A stretch of 64,000 nt of DNA from Alkaliphilus oremlandii OhILAs (GCF_000018325.1 NC_009922.1:310001-374000); one strand, 5' to 3'. Shown: positions 52,477 to 61,498, numbered from the stretch's first letter. The notes: generated by a model not told the origin, from the letters alone. Translations and numbers: made by a program.

Positions 52477-52977
52477 TTGATAATAAATATAATATTTTCA
52501 TCTTTGACGGGGAACACAAAGCAGGTTGCATATGAAATTTTAAAGTCATTGCCTGAAAATACAGCAATATACGATTTAAAAGAGCTGGCTCAGATGCCAG
52601 AAGGGGATGTTTTTGTCCTAGGGTATTGGGTGGACCGAGCCAAACCAAATCAAGAGATGTATCAATTTATGGAAACGCTGAAGGGAAAGAAAGTCCTCAC
52701 CTTTGGTACTTTAGGTGCATACCCAGATTCAGAGCATGCAAAGGAAACCAAAGAAAATACCCATAGGCTTTTAGAAAAGAATAACCAGGTACTGGGTCAT
52801 TTTCTTTGTCAAGGAAAAATCGATCCAAAGTTAACTGAAATGTTCAAGAAGAATGCTGGCGGGCATGCCATGACTCCGGAACGATTAAAGCGTCATGAAG
52901 ATGCAGCAAAGCATCCAAATGAGGAAGACTTTATCAATGCAAGAAAATTTATAGAAACCCTATTAAATCATTTGTAA
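52477..52977 (+). CDS. Flavodoxin-family protein, first gene of the nitrogenase-like cluster
   Basis: A 166-residue flavodoxin. Start is TTG at 52477 behind AAGGAGG. The FMN phosphate loop is IFSSLTGNTKQVA at residues 6-18 (S-x-T-G-N-T). VLGYWVDRAKPN and FGTLGAYPDSEHAK are the two loops that would flank the isoalloxazine ring; they resemble the flavodoxin_3 subgroup. The C-terminal 40 residues are helical and charged. In the operon it lies 14 bp before the NifH-like gene, so it is a likely electron donor to the NifH-like ATPase or to the ligand imported by the transporter. Confidence 0.9.
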   Translation: MIINIIFSSLTGNTKQVAYEILKSLPENTAIYDLKELAQMPEGDVFVLGYWVDRAKPNQEMYQFMETLKGKKVLTFGTLGAYPDSEHAKETKENTHRLLEKNNQVLGHFLCQGKIDPKLTEMFKKNAGGHAMTPERLKRHEDAAKHPNEEDFINARKFIETLLNHL

Positions 52978-52991
52978 AAGGAGAATTTATA

Positions 52992-53738
52992 ATGAAAAAA
53001 ATTGCGATTTATGGGAAAGGCGGTATCGGAAAATCAACGACCGTATCAAATTTATCTGCGGCTCTATCGCATTTAGGATATAAGGTGATGCAGGTGGGCT
53101 GCGACCCCAAAGCTGATTCAACGAAGAATTTGATGAAGGGAGCATTCATCCCCACTGTATTGAATGTTTTAAGAGATCAAGGAGATGATATCGGGCTTGA
53201 AGATATTGTGTTCAAAGGATACAACGATGTTTTATGTGTAGAAGCAGGAGGACCGACCCCTGGCATCGGTTGTGCAGGTAGAGGGATTATCACAGCCTTC
53301 GAAAAACTAGAGGAGCTTGAAGCTTTTGAAGAATACCAGCCCGATATTGTGATCTATGACGTACTAGGGGACGTAGTTTGCGGTGGATTTGCCATGCCGA
53401 TTCGGAATCAGTACGCAAATGAGGTATATATTGTAACCTCGGGAGAAATGATGTCCATGTATGCGGCGTCCAATATTTCCAGAGCCGTAATGCAGTTCAA
53501 ATCCAGAGGGTATGCAGAGCTAAAAGGATTAATTTTGAATGCTAAAAATGTGGAGAATGAGAGCGCATTGGTGGATAAGTTGTGTGAAGAGATCGACACC
53601 AATGTTTTCCACTACATACCGAGAAATCCATTGGTACAAGAAGCAGAGAACAGCGGCAAAACTGTGATTGAAGCTTTTGAAGATTCAGAGATGGCACAAA
53701 TCTATATGGATTTAGCAAAAAAAATAATGGAGGGATAA
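52992..53738 (+). CDS. NifH-like nitrogenase reductase homologue
   Basis: A 248-residue NifH/BchL/CfbC-family ATPase, somewhat shorter than NifH (about 275-295). P-loop GKGGIGKST is at residues 8-16. VGCDPKADST is the second conserved motif. The two cysteines that bridge the [4Fe-4S] cluster of the homodimer are Cys94 (GIGCAGRG) and Cys130 (VLGDVVCGGFAMPI), both in canonical context. AAAGGAG precedes the ATG. It should deliver low-potential electrons to the NifD/NifK-like partner with ATP hydrolysis. No nifB, nifE or nifN is present here, so FeMo-cofactor nitrogen fixation is unlikely. Confidence 0.93.
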   Translation: MKKIAIYGKGGIGKSTTVSNLSAALSHLGYKVMQVGCDPKADSTKNLMKGAFIPTVLNVLRDQGDDIGLEDIVFKGYNDVLCVEAGGPTPGIGCAGRGIITAFEKLEELEAFEEYQPDIVIYDVLGDVVCGGFAMPIRNQYANEVYIVTSGEMMSMYAASNISRAVMQFKSRGYAELKGLILNAKNVENESALVDKLCEEIDTNVFHYIPRNPLVQEAENSGKTVIEAFEDSEMAQIYMDLAKKIMEG

Positions 53739-53740
53739 GG

Positions 53741-54649
53741 ATGAAAAAGTTTAAATCTTTAATGGCATTAGCATTATGTGTAACCATGGGTATGGTAGGA
53801 TGCAGTAGCCCAACAGATACAGGAAAAGTAGAAGCGAAGAATGAACCTCAGATAGAAGAAGGAATGGCGGAGAAAAAAATCATCGCTGGTACTTTTATGT
53901 CAGCAGAGCTATTAGATCTATTCGATATCAATCCAGTAGGCGTTTTAACCAGCGAAAAAGCCTTACCAGAAAGATATAAGGATGTGGCCAAAATTGGTTC
54001 ACCAATGAAGCCAGATCTAGAAGTCGTAGCATCCCTGTCCCCAGAGCTATATGTCAGTGATAGCAACTTAAAGGAAGCCTTGGACGAGATGTTTAAAGGA
54101 ATGGCCTTTGAAACTATGTATTTAACCAACAACTCCTATGAAAATGTTTTTCAAAACATCGAAAATGTTGGGGAGCGTTTAGATAAAACGAATAAAGCAA
54201 ATGAGATCATCAAGGAAATGAGAGACCAAGAGAAAAAAATCATGGACGCTATTGCAGGAAAGGAAGCGCCAAAGGTGCTGATTCTTTTTGGAACACCGGA
54301 AAGCTTTATGATTGCTACACCCCACTCCTATACAGGAAGCTTAGTGGAAAAATTAGGTGGTATCAATGTGGCAGAAGGCATGGCGGCTGGAAGACCTTCC
54401 CCGTATCTTCCCTATAGCTTAGAAACAGTAGCGGAATTAAATCCAGACATCATTTTAAGATTGACCCACGTAAGTCCTGAAGTTAGTAGAAAGGCTTTTG
54501 ATGCAGAGTTTGCAAAAGGCTTTTGGACAAATTTAGATGCTGTAAAAAATGGAGAAGTATATGATTTGGACAACGAGAATTTTGGTGTATCTGCAAACCT
54601 AAGAGCCGTAAAAGCATTGGAGAAAATGGCGAAAATTTTATATAAATAG
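53741..54649 (+). CDS. Iron-chelate/heme-type ABC transporter substrate-binding lipoprotein
   Basis: A 302-residue lipoprotein of the FecB/IsdE/BtuF class. The signal ends in M-V-G-C with Cys21. The two-lobed Periplas_BP_2 domain holds PVGVLTSEKALPERYKDVAKIGS in lobe 1, a long connecting helix in the middle (NKANEIIKEMRDQEKKI), and GSLVEKLGGINVAEG in lobe 2. It starts three bases after the NifH-like gene, with GGAGGGATAAGG upstream. The class binds ferric siderophores, heme or corrinoids. The ligand here is unknown, but its place inside a nitrogenase-like operon suggests that the bound compound is also the reductase substrate or metal source. Confidence 0.88.
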   Translation: MKKFKSLMALALCVTMGMVGCSSPTDTGKVEAKNEPQIEEGMAEKKIIAGTFMSAELLDLFDINPVGVLTSEKALPERYKDVAKIGSPMKPDLEVVASLSPELYVSDSNLKEALDEMFKGMAFETMYLTNNSYENVFQNIENVGERLDKTNKANEIIKEMRDQEKKIMDAIAGKEAPKVLILFGTPESFMIATPHSYTGSLVEKLGGINVAEGMAAGRPSPYLPYSLETVAELNPDIILRLTHVSPEVSRKAFDAEFAKGFWTNLDAVKNGEVYDLDNENFGVSANLRAVKALEKMAKILYK

Positions 54650-54660
54650 GAGAATCAGCT

Positions 54661-55650
54661 ATGGTGAAATCTTTGAGAGAAAATAAACATCGATATATTG
54701 TAGGCTCATTATTCATTCTGATGTTTATCGCTCTTCTATCAGTAAGAATGGGCAGCGTAGAGTACAGCTATTCCAGAATACTGAATGTTCTGTTCAGTCC
54801 TGAAATGACTTCAGATAAGAATGTGGTCTTTAACATCCGACTCCCCAGAATCGCCATTGCAGCTTTGGTAGGCGCAAACTTAGCTGTGGCAGGTGCACTG
54901 CTTCAGGCCGTTATGCAGAATCCATTGGCGGACCCTGGTTTAACGGGGGTTTCTGCCGGCTCCAGCTTGGCAGCCATCATCGTGATGCTTTTATTTCCGC
55001 AGTACAGCTATTTGGTGCCAGTGGTGGCATTCATCGGCGGTGCCGTTGCCTGTGCCCTTGTCTATGTACTGGCCTGGAAGAACGGCATCAAGCCCATCCG
55101 AATTATTTTAGCAGGGGTGGCGGTGAACGCCATCTTAGGAGGAGGGACATCTCTCTTATCCATTCTATACAGCGATCGGATTCAAGGTGTGTTACTATGG
55201 GTCAATGGAAGTATCAGTGGAAAAACCTGGGACGATGTAAGGGTTCTCGCTATTTATAGCGTTATTGGTCTGACCATGGCTATGTTCTGCATCCGAAAGG
55301 CAAATATCCTTCAGCTTGGGGATGATATGTCCGCCAATCTAGGAGTGGATACCAATCAGTACAGGGTGATGATCTCGCTGGTGGCCGTTTTCCTGGCGGC
55401 CATATCCACCGCATTGGTTGGGATCATCGGTTTCGTAGGACTTATTGTGCCCCATATTGCAAGACTGGTTATTGGGTCGGACTATAAATATATGCTGCCA
55501 TTCAGCGTCATCGTAGGCAGTGGACTATTGCTTCTAGGAGACACCTTTGCCAGAACCGTAGCAAGACCAGTGGAGCTTCCAGTGGGTGTGATTATGGCAG
55601 TGGTTGGCGGACCATTCTTCTTATATTTATTGAGGAGGGGAAAAGCGTAA
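54661..55650 (+). CDS. FecCD-family ABC transporter permease
   Basis: A 329-residue permease with about ten membrane segments, the fold of BtuC/FhuB. NIRLPRIAIAALVGANLAVAGALLQAVMQNPLADPGLTGVSAG, seen as RLPRIAIAALVGANLAVAG and NPLADPGLTGVSAG, is the family signature, and GFVGLIVPHIARLVIG is the coupling-helix region. AGGAGAATC precedes the ATG. It forms the channel for the chelate bound by the preceding lipoprotein. Confidence 0.94.
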   Translation: MVKSLRENKHRYIVGSLFILMFIALLSVRMGSVEYSYSRILNVLFSPEMTSDKNVVFNIRLPRIAIAALVGANLAVAGALLQAVMQNPLADPGLTGVSAGSSLAAIIVMLLFPQYSYLVPVVAFIGGAVACALVYVLAWKNGIKPIRIILAGVAVNAILGGGTSLLSILYSDRIQGVLLWVNGSISGKTWDDVRVLAIYSVIGLTMAMFCIRKANILQLGDDMSANLGVDTNQYRVMISLVAVFLAAISTALVGIIGFVGLIVPHIARLVIGSDYKYMLPFSVIVGSGLLLLGDTFARTVARPVELPVGVIMAVVGGPFFLYLLRRGKA

Positions 55651-56462
55651 TGATCGAAGCAAAAAATCTATGTATTGGATATGAAGAGCGTATCGTGGTC
55701 CATAACTTTTCCTTTCATATCGGTGAAGGAGAGATGGTGTCCATTATAGGGCCCAACGGCTCTGGAAAATCCACCATATTGAAGGCAGTATCTCGACTTT
55801 TAAAACAAAAAAGCGGCGCCATCTACTTGGAAAAAGAAGATATGAGCGCCATGAATATAAAGAAGATTGCAAAGAAAATGTCGGCGCTATCGCAACATAA
55901 TAGAAGCCCAGAGGATATCAAAGTAAAGGAACTGATTTACTACGGTAGATTGCCTCATAAGAAATGGCACGAGAGAAGAAACGAAGAAGACGAGGAAATC
56001 ATCCAGTGGGCGATGGACCAAACCTCCCTCAATGGGTATGAAGACAAGCTGGTGATGGCCCTATCTGGCGGAGAGCGTCAACGAGTGTGGATCGCCATGG
56101 CTTTAGCACAACAACCTAGAATCCTCCTACTGGATGAACCAACCACGTACTTGGATATCTGTCATCAGCTAGAAGTCATGGAGCTTGTGAAGAAACTGAA
56201 CCGAGAGCTGAACTTGACGGTGATTATGGTACTCCACGATCTAGGTCAAGCTGCAAAGTACAGTCATCGAGTCGTTGTATTAAAAAAGGGAAATTTAATC
56301 GCTGAAGGAAACCCCTACGATGTGTTGACGGAGGAATTGATCAAGGAAGTATACCAGGTAGAGGTCTGTATTCGAAAGGACATTTTAAAGGGAGAAGTGA
56401 TCATTCATCCCATGGGGGTTTGCAAAAACTGTGAAGAGGGGTGCAAAAATGACAAAGTTTGA
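55650..56462 (+). CDS. FecE/BtuD-type ABC transporter ATPase with a Cys-rich C-terminal tail
   Basis: A 270-residue ATPase. Walker A GPNGSGKST, signature LSGGERQRVWIAMAL, Walker B ILLLDEPTTYLDI and switch VLHDLGQA are intact and of the iron-chelate subgroup. Its ATG overlaps the permease stop (TAATG). The last 15 residues read GVCKNCEEGCKNDKV, with a C-x2-C-x3-C group not expected in FecE or BtuD. It may bind a metal or cluster. Its end overlaps the start of the NifD-like gene by 14 bp, so the two are translationally coupled. Confidence 0.93.
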   Translation: MIEAKNLCIGYEERIVVHNFSFHIGEGEMVSIIGPNGSGKSTILKAVSRLLKQKSGAIYLEKEDMSAMNIKKIAKKMSALSQHNRSPEDIKVKELIYYGRLPHKKWHERRNEEDEEIIQWAMDQTSLNGYEDKLVMALSGGERQRVWIAMALAQQPRILLLDEPTTYLDICHQLEVMELVKKLNRELNLTVIMVLHDLGQAAKYSHRVVVLKKGNLIAEGNPYDVLTEELIKEVYQVEVCIRKDILKGEVIIHPMGVCKNCEEGCKNDKV

Positions 56463-57756
56463 TTTAAATACATTATCTAAACTAGATGAAATCAGTAAAA
56501 ATGAAGATATCAAGGCCTTATCCCATGCCATATTTCCAGGGACCCACTGCCCTTTATTTGGCGTAGCCATGATCGCCTCCTTTGTGGAGGACTTAGTGGT
56601 GGTCGTAGCAGGAACCCAAGAATGCACCTATTATGTTAAGGATTTTGCGTATCAAAGACAATACGGGAAGGATAATTTCTATTCTGTAGTGACCAATAAA
56701 CACGACATTACCTTTGGATGTGAAAGTAAAATTAAGGATGTGCTTCTAGAGATCGATAGAACCATCCAGCCCAAAGCAATTATGCTGGTGTCTACCTGTG
56801 TTCTAGAATTAATCGGGGAAGATGTTGCGTCCCTAGGAAGTGCTATGCAGGATGAGATCCATGCCAAGATCCTCGTTGTGCCGACAGAGCATTTTAAGTG
56901 CAACAGTCATATTCCAGGAATGGAGCGGTCTTTAGAGCAATTCGTCACGCTAATGGAGCCCTGTGCAATCGACCAGCATAGTATCAATATTTTAGGACAT
57001 AGACAGCATGGTGTTGAAGGTACAGAGCTAATGCAGCTTTTGATAGAGGAAGGCATCCATATCAACGCTGTAATTCCATCGAAAACCACCATAGAAGGTT
57101 TGAAATCCGCACCGAAGGCAAGGTTCAATATCGTTACAGACTTCGTTGCCCTTCCTATGGCAAAAAAAATGGAAGAGATCTTTGGCACGCCCTACGTTTA
57201 TTTTGACAAGCATCTATCCATGGAAAGAATTAGAAGTGCTTATCAACAGTTGGGGGATATTTTAAAAATTGATGTATTATCCAAGCTGAGCCACAAGGAA
57301 AAAGAGCTGAGAGAGCTGATGAAGGAAGCAAAGGAAGTTTTAAAAGGAAAAACCTTTATCTATGGCAATACACCGATGATGGCTTTTGAGGTTTCTAGCT
57401 TCCTATGCGATTTAGGCATGGAGCCCATCTTGGTGCAGGTTCGAGATCTATACGAAAATGATCCCATCTATATGGGGGAAATTAAAAGCCACCAATATAA
57501 TCCTTATATCAGTCGAATCGCCAACATCGCACCGATGCAGTACGTGTACGATCAATGTAAGCCGAATTTCTATATCGGCCATGAAAATCCCATGAATTTA
57601 GCAAAAAGAAATATTATCCAAGTGACACTGGATGAGGTAACGAAGAAGCTGGGCTACGAGATTCCAATCGATAGCATCAAGAAAATATTGCTATCCTATG
57701 GGCAGCATAATGAGATGAAAGAAAAAATGATGAAAATGGCTTCAAGGGGGGCATAG
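56449..57756 (+). CDS. NifD-like nitrogenase component 1 alpha homologue
   Basis: A 435-residue member of the oxidoreductase/nitrogenase component 1 family. Start is ATG at 56449, seven bases after GAGGGG. Three cysteines match the conserved cluster ligands: Cys34 (THCPLFG), Cys59 (GTQECTYY) and Cys117 (STCVLELIGEDV). The middle and C-terminal Rossmann domains follow (FIYGNTPMMAFEVSSFLCDLG, ISRIANIAPMQYVYDQCKPNFYIG in parts). The NifD ligands to FeMo-cofactor cannot be placed with confidence and are probably absent. It should form a complex with the NifK-like protein four bases downstream and accept electrons from the NifH-like ATPase. It resembles BchN/CfbD-like group IV proteins more than true NifD. 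Confidence 0.88.
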   Translation: MTKFDLNTLSKLDEISKNEDIKALSHAIFPGTHCPLFGVAMIASFVEDLVVVVAGTQECTYYVKDFAYQRQYGKDNFYSVVTNKHDITFGCESKIKDVLLEIDRTIQPKAIMLVSTCVLELIGEDVASLGSAMQDEIHAKILVVPTEHFKCNSHIPGMERSLEQFVTLMEPCAIDQHSINILGHRQHGVEGTELMQLLIEEGIHINAVIPSKTTIEGLKSAPKARFNIVTDFVALPMAKKMEEIFGTPYVYFDKHLSMERIRSAYQQLGDILKIDVLSKLSHKEKELRELMKEAKEVLKGKTFIYGNTPMMAFEVSSFLCDLGMEPILVQVRDLYENDPIYMGEIKSHQYNPYISRIANIAPMQYVYDQCKPNFYIGHENPMNLAKRNIIQVTLDEVTKKLGYEIPIDSIKKILLSYGQHNEMKEKMMKMASRGA

Positions 57757-57759
57757 TCT

Positions 57760-59013
57760 ATGGCGTTTTATAAATTTTTTCCCACACCATCGGATCGAAT
57801 GGGGACCATTTGGACCTTAAGTACGATCAAAGATGCCTATATTATTGAGTTTGGTCCAGCAGGGACCACCCATTTTGCAATTGAGGGTATGATGCAGTTC
57901 AATGCGGACCACAATGCCAATGTATACACAACCCATATCAATGAGACGGATATCTCCTTTGGAAAACAGGATCGATTGGAGAATGCCATATTAGAAATTG
58001 ATGGACAGTACGGACCGAAATATATTTTCGTCATGGCTTCTTCTATTTCTGCAATTATCGGTACGGACATAGAAAGTGTGTGCTATGAGCTACAACCGAA
58101 GGTGAAAGCAAAGCTGATTCCAATTACCACAGGAGGCTACCATGGGGACCATACCCTGGGGATAGAGGCTACCATGGATATGCTTTGCAAAGAAGTGGTG
58201 CAGGAAACAGTGCAGAAAAAGCCCAATACCTATAATATCGTAGGCAATAACGGTGATGTTTTTAACTTTCTATCCGATGTGGAGGAGATTAAAAATCTGA
58301 TGAAGAGCGCCTTTAACTTCGACGTGAATACCACCTTCACGGCATATACATCCATGGAAGAGATTGAGAAGGCTGGGGAAGCGCAGTTCAACCTAGTACT
58401 TAGGGGGGAAGGCTTAAAGGCAGCGGATACCCTTAAGAAAAACCATGGAATGGGCTACCACTATGGAAGACCCTACGGCTTAGAGGGAACGACCTTCTGG
58501 CTGAAATCCCTAGAGAAAGCTTTAGGAATTCCAGCCGATGAACAATACATTGCTAAAAAAACCGCTGAAATAAGAAAGCATCTGATGAACTATCGATTTA
58601 TGACGAGAGGTTTAAATAAGAAAAATGTCCTATTGGTAGGCGATTATGATGTTGTTGTAGGGCTGGCAGCCTTAGTAGAAGAGCTGGGCCTTACAGTGGA
58701 AGCAATTATACTAAAGCATAAGATGAATAGAAAAGCTAAAAAACACTTGCCGGAAAAATGGGAAAGGGTCATGAAGCTGGATTACAGTGAAAGAGAGATG
58801 GAAGCCTACTTAAGTGAGACACCATCCTACTTGCTGTTAGCAGATGAAGCCACATTGAAGCTGGAGAATAAAAGTAAACTCCATTTTCAAATAGCCAATC
58901 CGAACTTTTCAAAGCATAGTATTTATCCGTATACGCCTTTTGTAGGGTACCATGGTGCATTGTATTTCATGCAATGTCTATATGAGCTACAGAAGGGCAA
59001 CCCTGAAGCGTAA
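57760..59013 (+). CDS. NifK-like nitrogenase component 1 beta homologue lacking the cluster cysteines
   Basis: A 417-residue component 1 family protein. FGPAGTTHFAIEG (residues 31-43) aligns with the GPxGC loop of NifK and the GPQGD loop of BchB, but has Thr in place of Cys or Asp. VMASSISAIIGTDIE (91-105) aligns with the TCxxExIGDD segment but has Ser in place of Cys. So none of the usual ligands of this subunit is visible. ETDISFGKQDRLENAI is the well-kept family motif after the first loop. AAGGGGGGC precedes the ATG. It is probably the partner of the NifD-like protein. Its role may be to shape a substrate pocket rather than to ligate the cluster. Confidence 0.86.
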   Translation: MAFYKFFPTPSDRMGTIWTLSTIKDAYIIEFGPAGTTHFAIEGMMQFNADHNANVYTTHINETDISFGKQDRLENAILEIDGQYGPKYIFVMASSISAIIGTDIESVCYELQPKVKAKLIPITTGGYHGDHTLGIEATMDMLCKEVVQETVQKKPNTYNIVGNNGDVFNFLSDVEEIKNLMKSAFNFDVNTTFTAYTSMEEIEKAGEAQFNLVLRGEGLKAADTLKKNHGMGYHYGRPYGLEGTTFWLKSLEKALGIPADEQYIAKKTAEIRKHLMNYRFMTRGLNKKNVLLVGDYDVVVGLAALVEELGLTVEAIILKHKMNRKAKKHLPEKWERVMKLDYSEREMEAYLSETPSYLLLADEATLKLENKSKLHFQIANPNFSKHSIYPYTPFVGYHGALYFMQCLYELQKGNPEA

Positions 59014-59103
59014 TTTTACAATTTAAATAAGGTTTAAGGCTTCTGGGGAGCTTTAGAGCATTGTACCCATACAATACCATAGGCTTTAGTGAATGTAACA
59101 AAG

Positions 59104-59142
59104 AGCCGCCAGCATTTAAACTATGAAAATGCTGGCGGCTCT
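59104..59142. terminator. Strong hairpin after the nitrogenase-like operon
   Basis: AGCCGCCAGCATTT (59104-59117) is perfectly inverted at 59127-59140, with a nine-base loop. No long T tract follows on the plus strand. It lies between convergent operons. Confidence 0.7.
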
Positions 59143-59259
59143 CCATACGTCATAAGAATTCTTTAGAAGATTTTTGGATTTCAGTATAAAGCTGGATCTA
59201 TGGATGGAATACGATGTTTTCTACCATAGGACTGTAATTGGCACCATTTCGTAAAAAAG

Positions 59260-60378
59260 TTAAGGTGTTACACCAACGGTTCTAATTTGAATGGTGGGGT
59301 TGATGTGTATCATAGCTTCAGCAAACTGACTATTCCAATCCTCTGAATCAAAATATTCAGGGTGATTCCCTTTCACATATTTACCGTATCCAATGTTATC
59401 GCACTCTAAATCCTTCTGTAATATCTTCAAGGTCTCATCTAAACCTAACTTAAGTTCATGATTGATAATGTCTTCAAGTCTTTTAATCCGATCCGTTGAA
59501 AATATCTTCTCTCTTGCTGTATACTCTCCTAAATGAGCATTGATTGAAACCTCTTGATAGATATGGAGCTGATTGTCTTTGATTTCCGTTTTGATTTTGC
59601 TTTTTCCATCGATGACGTTCACCGATAAAAACTCCTTCCGACCTGTTTCTTCGGAAAAAAATTCAAAGGTATGTACGCCATCTTTGATTTCTCCCTTCAG
59701 CATCATAAATGCTCTGCTGTTGATTCCGGTGAGCACATGAATCATTTTATCTTCTTTAAACAATGCGATCCTGTCAATTTTCAGATCATTCTGCGTATCC
59801 CCATAAGATATGAAAGGCATGGAAGGCTCAATGCCAGTTGTATAATATTGATTACTAAAACCTCGAAGCGTAGTAACAGGAACATTTGTAGCATTGTAGT
59901 TCTGACCGATAGAATCAAATAAAAAATTAGTTACAAGGAGCGAGACCGGTGGCTGAAATTGTAGTAGGCCATTTGCACTTCCGCCGGAGACTGCGAATCT
60001 AGTTGTACCCCGAAAGAGAGGCACTCTGAACATAGAATCCATATGAAATAAAAGTCCTTGCTTTGCAACGTCTTCATTAAATACTACAATTTTGATATTA
60101 TCGAAGGAAAGATCTCTATAAACTTTTTTTTGAGGGTTACTTCTTCCTCTGCTGATAGAGGAGGCTTCCGCAGAAAAGGTAACCTTTTTTTCAGGTGCAT
60201 CTTCTATAATTGTAGGAAACGCAATGGTAAATACATAATTATCAGGATTTTCCTCACTAATATCGATTCCAAGACCATATACAATCAATAACTCTTCCAA
60301 GTCCTTAGAATCCCAACAGCTCAACAGGGGTAGGCTGATTAAAGCCACGATTAAAAGTTTAATGACTTTTTTCAACAC
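59260..60378 (-). CDS. Spore germination receptor C subunit, second operon
   Basis: A 372-residue GerC lipoprotein. Start is TTG at 60378, nine bases after GGGAGGG. The signal ends in L-L-S-C with Cys21, followed by WDSKDLEELLIVYGLGIDIS, the family N-terminal pattern. The C-terminal domain ends with AEAMIHINPTIQIRTVGV, like other GerC proteins. It overlaps the end of the B-subunit gene by 20 bp. This is the last gene of the leftward gerABC operon. Confidence 0.93.
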   Translation of the reverse strand: MLKKVIKLLIVALISLPLLSCWDSKDLEELLIVYGLGIDISEENPDNYVFTIAFPTIIEDAPEKKVTFSAEASSISRGRSNPQKKVYRDLSFDNIKIVVFNEDVAKQGLLFHMDSMFRVPLFRGTTRFAVSGGSANGLLQFQPPVSLLVTNFLFDSIGQNYNATNVPVTTLRGFSNQYYTTGIEPSMPFISYGDTQNDLKIDRIALFKEDKMIHVLTGINSRAFMMLKGEIKDGVHTFEFFSEETGRKEFLSVNVIDGKSKIKTEIKDNQLHIYQEVSINAHLGEYTAREKIFSTDRIKRLEDIINHELKLGLDETLKILQKDLECDNIGYGKYVKGNHPEYFDSEDWNSQFAEAMIHINPTIQIRTVGVTP

Positions 60379-61465
60379 TGGTATCCCTCCCCTTAATTAA
60401 ATACATAGTGAATAGCAGTACTGGGAGTAAAAAACCAAAAAATATATTTGCAGTTCCAATTTTACCTGCGAATTCAACTACGGCTACCGTATTCCTAGGA
60501 TAAATTGATATGAGAAATATCACTGGGGCTAGGGCATATGTAAAGATACGAGTTCTTTTTATTTTAAAAATATTTTGGAGCAATACACTGGATACTAAGT
60601 ATTGTACTCCAGAAGTGCATAGAACAGTAAAGGTCCAGAAGATCGTAAAAAATATTTCACTTCGCTCGATTACAGGAAAATTAACGCTGGTTAAATAATT
60701 AATGGCAGGATAAAGTACGGTTTGAATCTCATCACTGCCATATAAAGCAATCTGCGTGATGACATTCGTTGTATAAAATAAAGTCACAAGGATCAACGCC
60801 CAAACAGATTTTTTCATAACGGACTCTTCTTTATTGGAGATATAGGGATAATAAACCAATAGAGATTCATAGCCAGCAAATGCATAAAAAGATGGTCGAG
60901 TACCCTTTAAAATATTGATTATGCCAGCGCCACCAATGGGCTTTAAATTGATAAATTGGGTTTCTGGTAATCCTATCAACATCAATAGCCCTAAAGGAAT
61001 TAATATAAACACAGTCGCTTGCGCAAACCTTGCCACTACTGTTAAACCATTTCTGGTCATATATACAACGGTGATTACAATGATGAATCGAATGATGTAA
61101 TTCGGAGTTTCGCTTAAAAGCCAGGTCGCCGTCATTTCGCATAAATAAGCAATGGTGATGCCGGTGGCAAATAATGCATAGAGGACATAAGCAAAGGAAA
61201 TGAGATATCCCACAGGCTTACTGAGCAAATAACTAGTATACTGAACGAAATTATATTGTGGGAATTTACTAATGGTGTAAACCATAATGACCATGACACC
61301 ACTTAAAAAAGCACCGTTCAAAAGAACAGACATCCACGCATCCTGCCTAGAAACTTCAGCAACCGTCCTAGAAAGACCTAAAATGCCCGTACCTACAATC
61401 ATGTTAATCAGAAGGATAAAGGATTGCTGGGCAGATATTTCTCCATTATTATATTTCTGATACAA
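60359..61465 (-). CDS. Spore germination receptor B subunit, second operon
   Basis: A 368-residue GerB-type permease with about ten membrane segments. Start is TTG at 61465, six bases after GGAGGA. ILLINMIVGTGILGLSR near the start carries the APC-type GTGILGL, and FYAFAGYESLLVYYPYISNKEE matches the conserved FAGYE motif. It lies between the A and C subunits. It differs clearly from the first GerB in this window, so the two receptors probably respond to different germinants. Confidence 0.93.
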   Translation of the reverse strand: MYQKYNNGEISAQQSFILLINMIVGTGILGLSRTVAEVSRQDAWMSVLLNGAFLSGVMVIMVYTISKFPQYNFVQYTSYLLSKPVGYLISFAYVLYALFATGITIAYLCEMTATWLLSETPNYIIRFIIVITVVYMTRNGLTVVARFAQATVFILIPLGLLMLIGLPETQFINLKPIGGAGIINILKGTRPSFYAFAGYESLLVYYPYISNKEESVMKKSVWALILVTLFYTTNVITQIALYGSDEIQTVLYPAINYLTSVNFPVIERSEIFFTIFWTFTVLCTSGVQYLVSSVLLQNIFKIKRTRIFTYALAPVIFLISIYPRNTVAVVEFAGKIGTANIFFGFLLPVLLFTMYLIKGRDTSVEKSH

Positions 61466-61498
61466 TTTAATTCCTCCAATTCCTTTATACTTTCTCTA

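Noticed and set aside
52992..59013. True nitrogen-fixing nitrogenase (nifHDK)
   Set aside because: The K-like protein lacks all P-cluster cysteines, FeMo-cofactor ligands are not visible in the D-like protein, and no nifB, nifE or nifN occurs. The interposed ABC transporter also does not fit.
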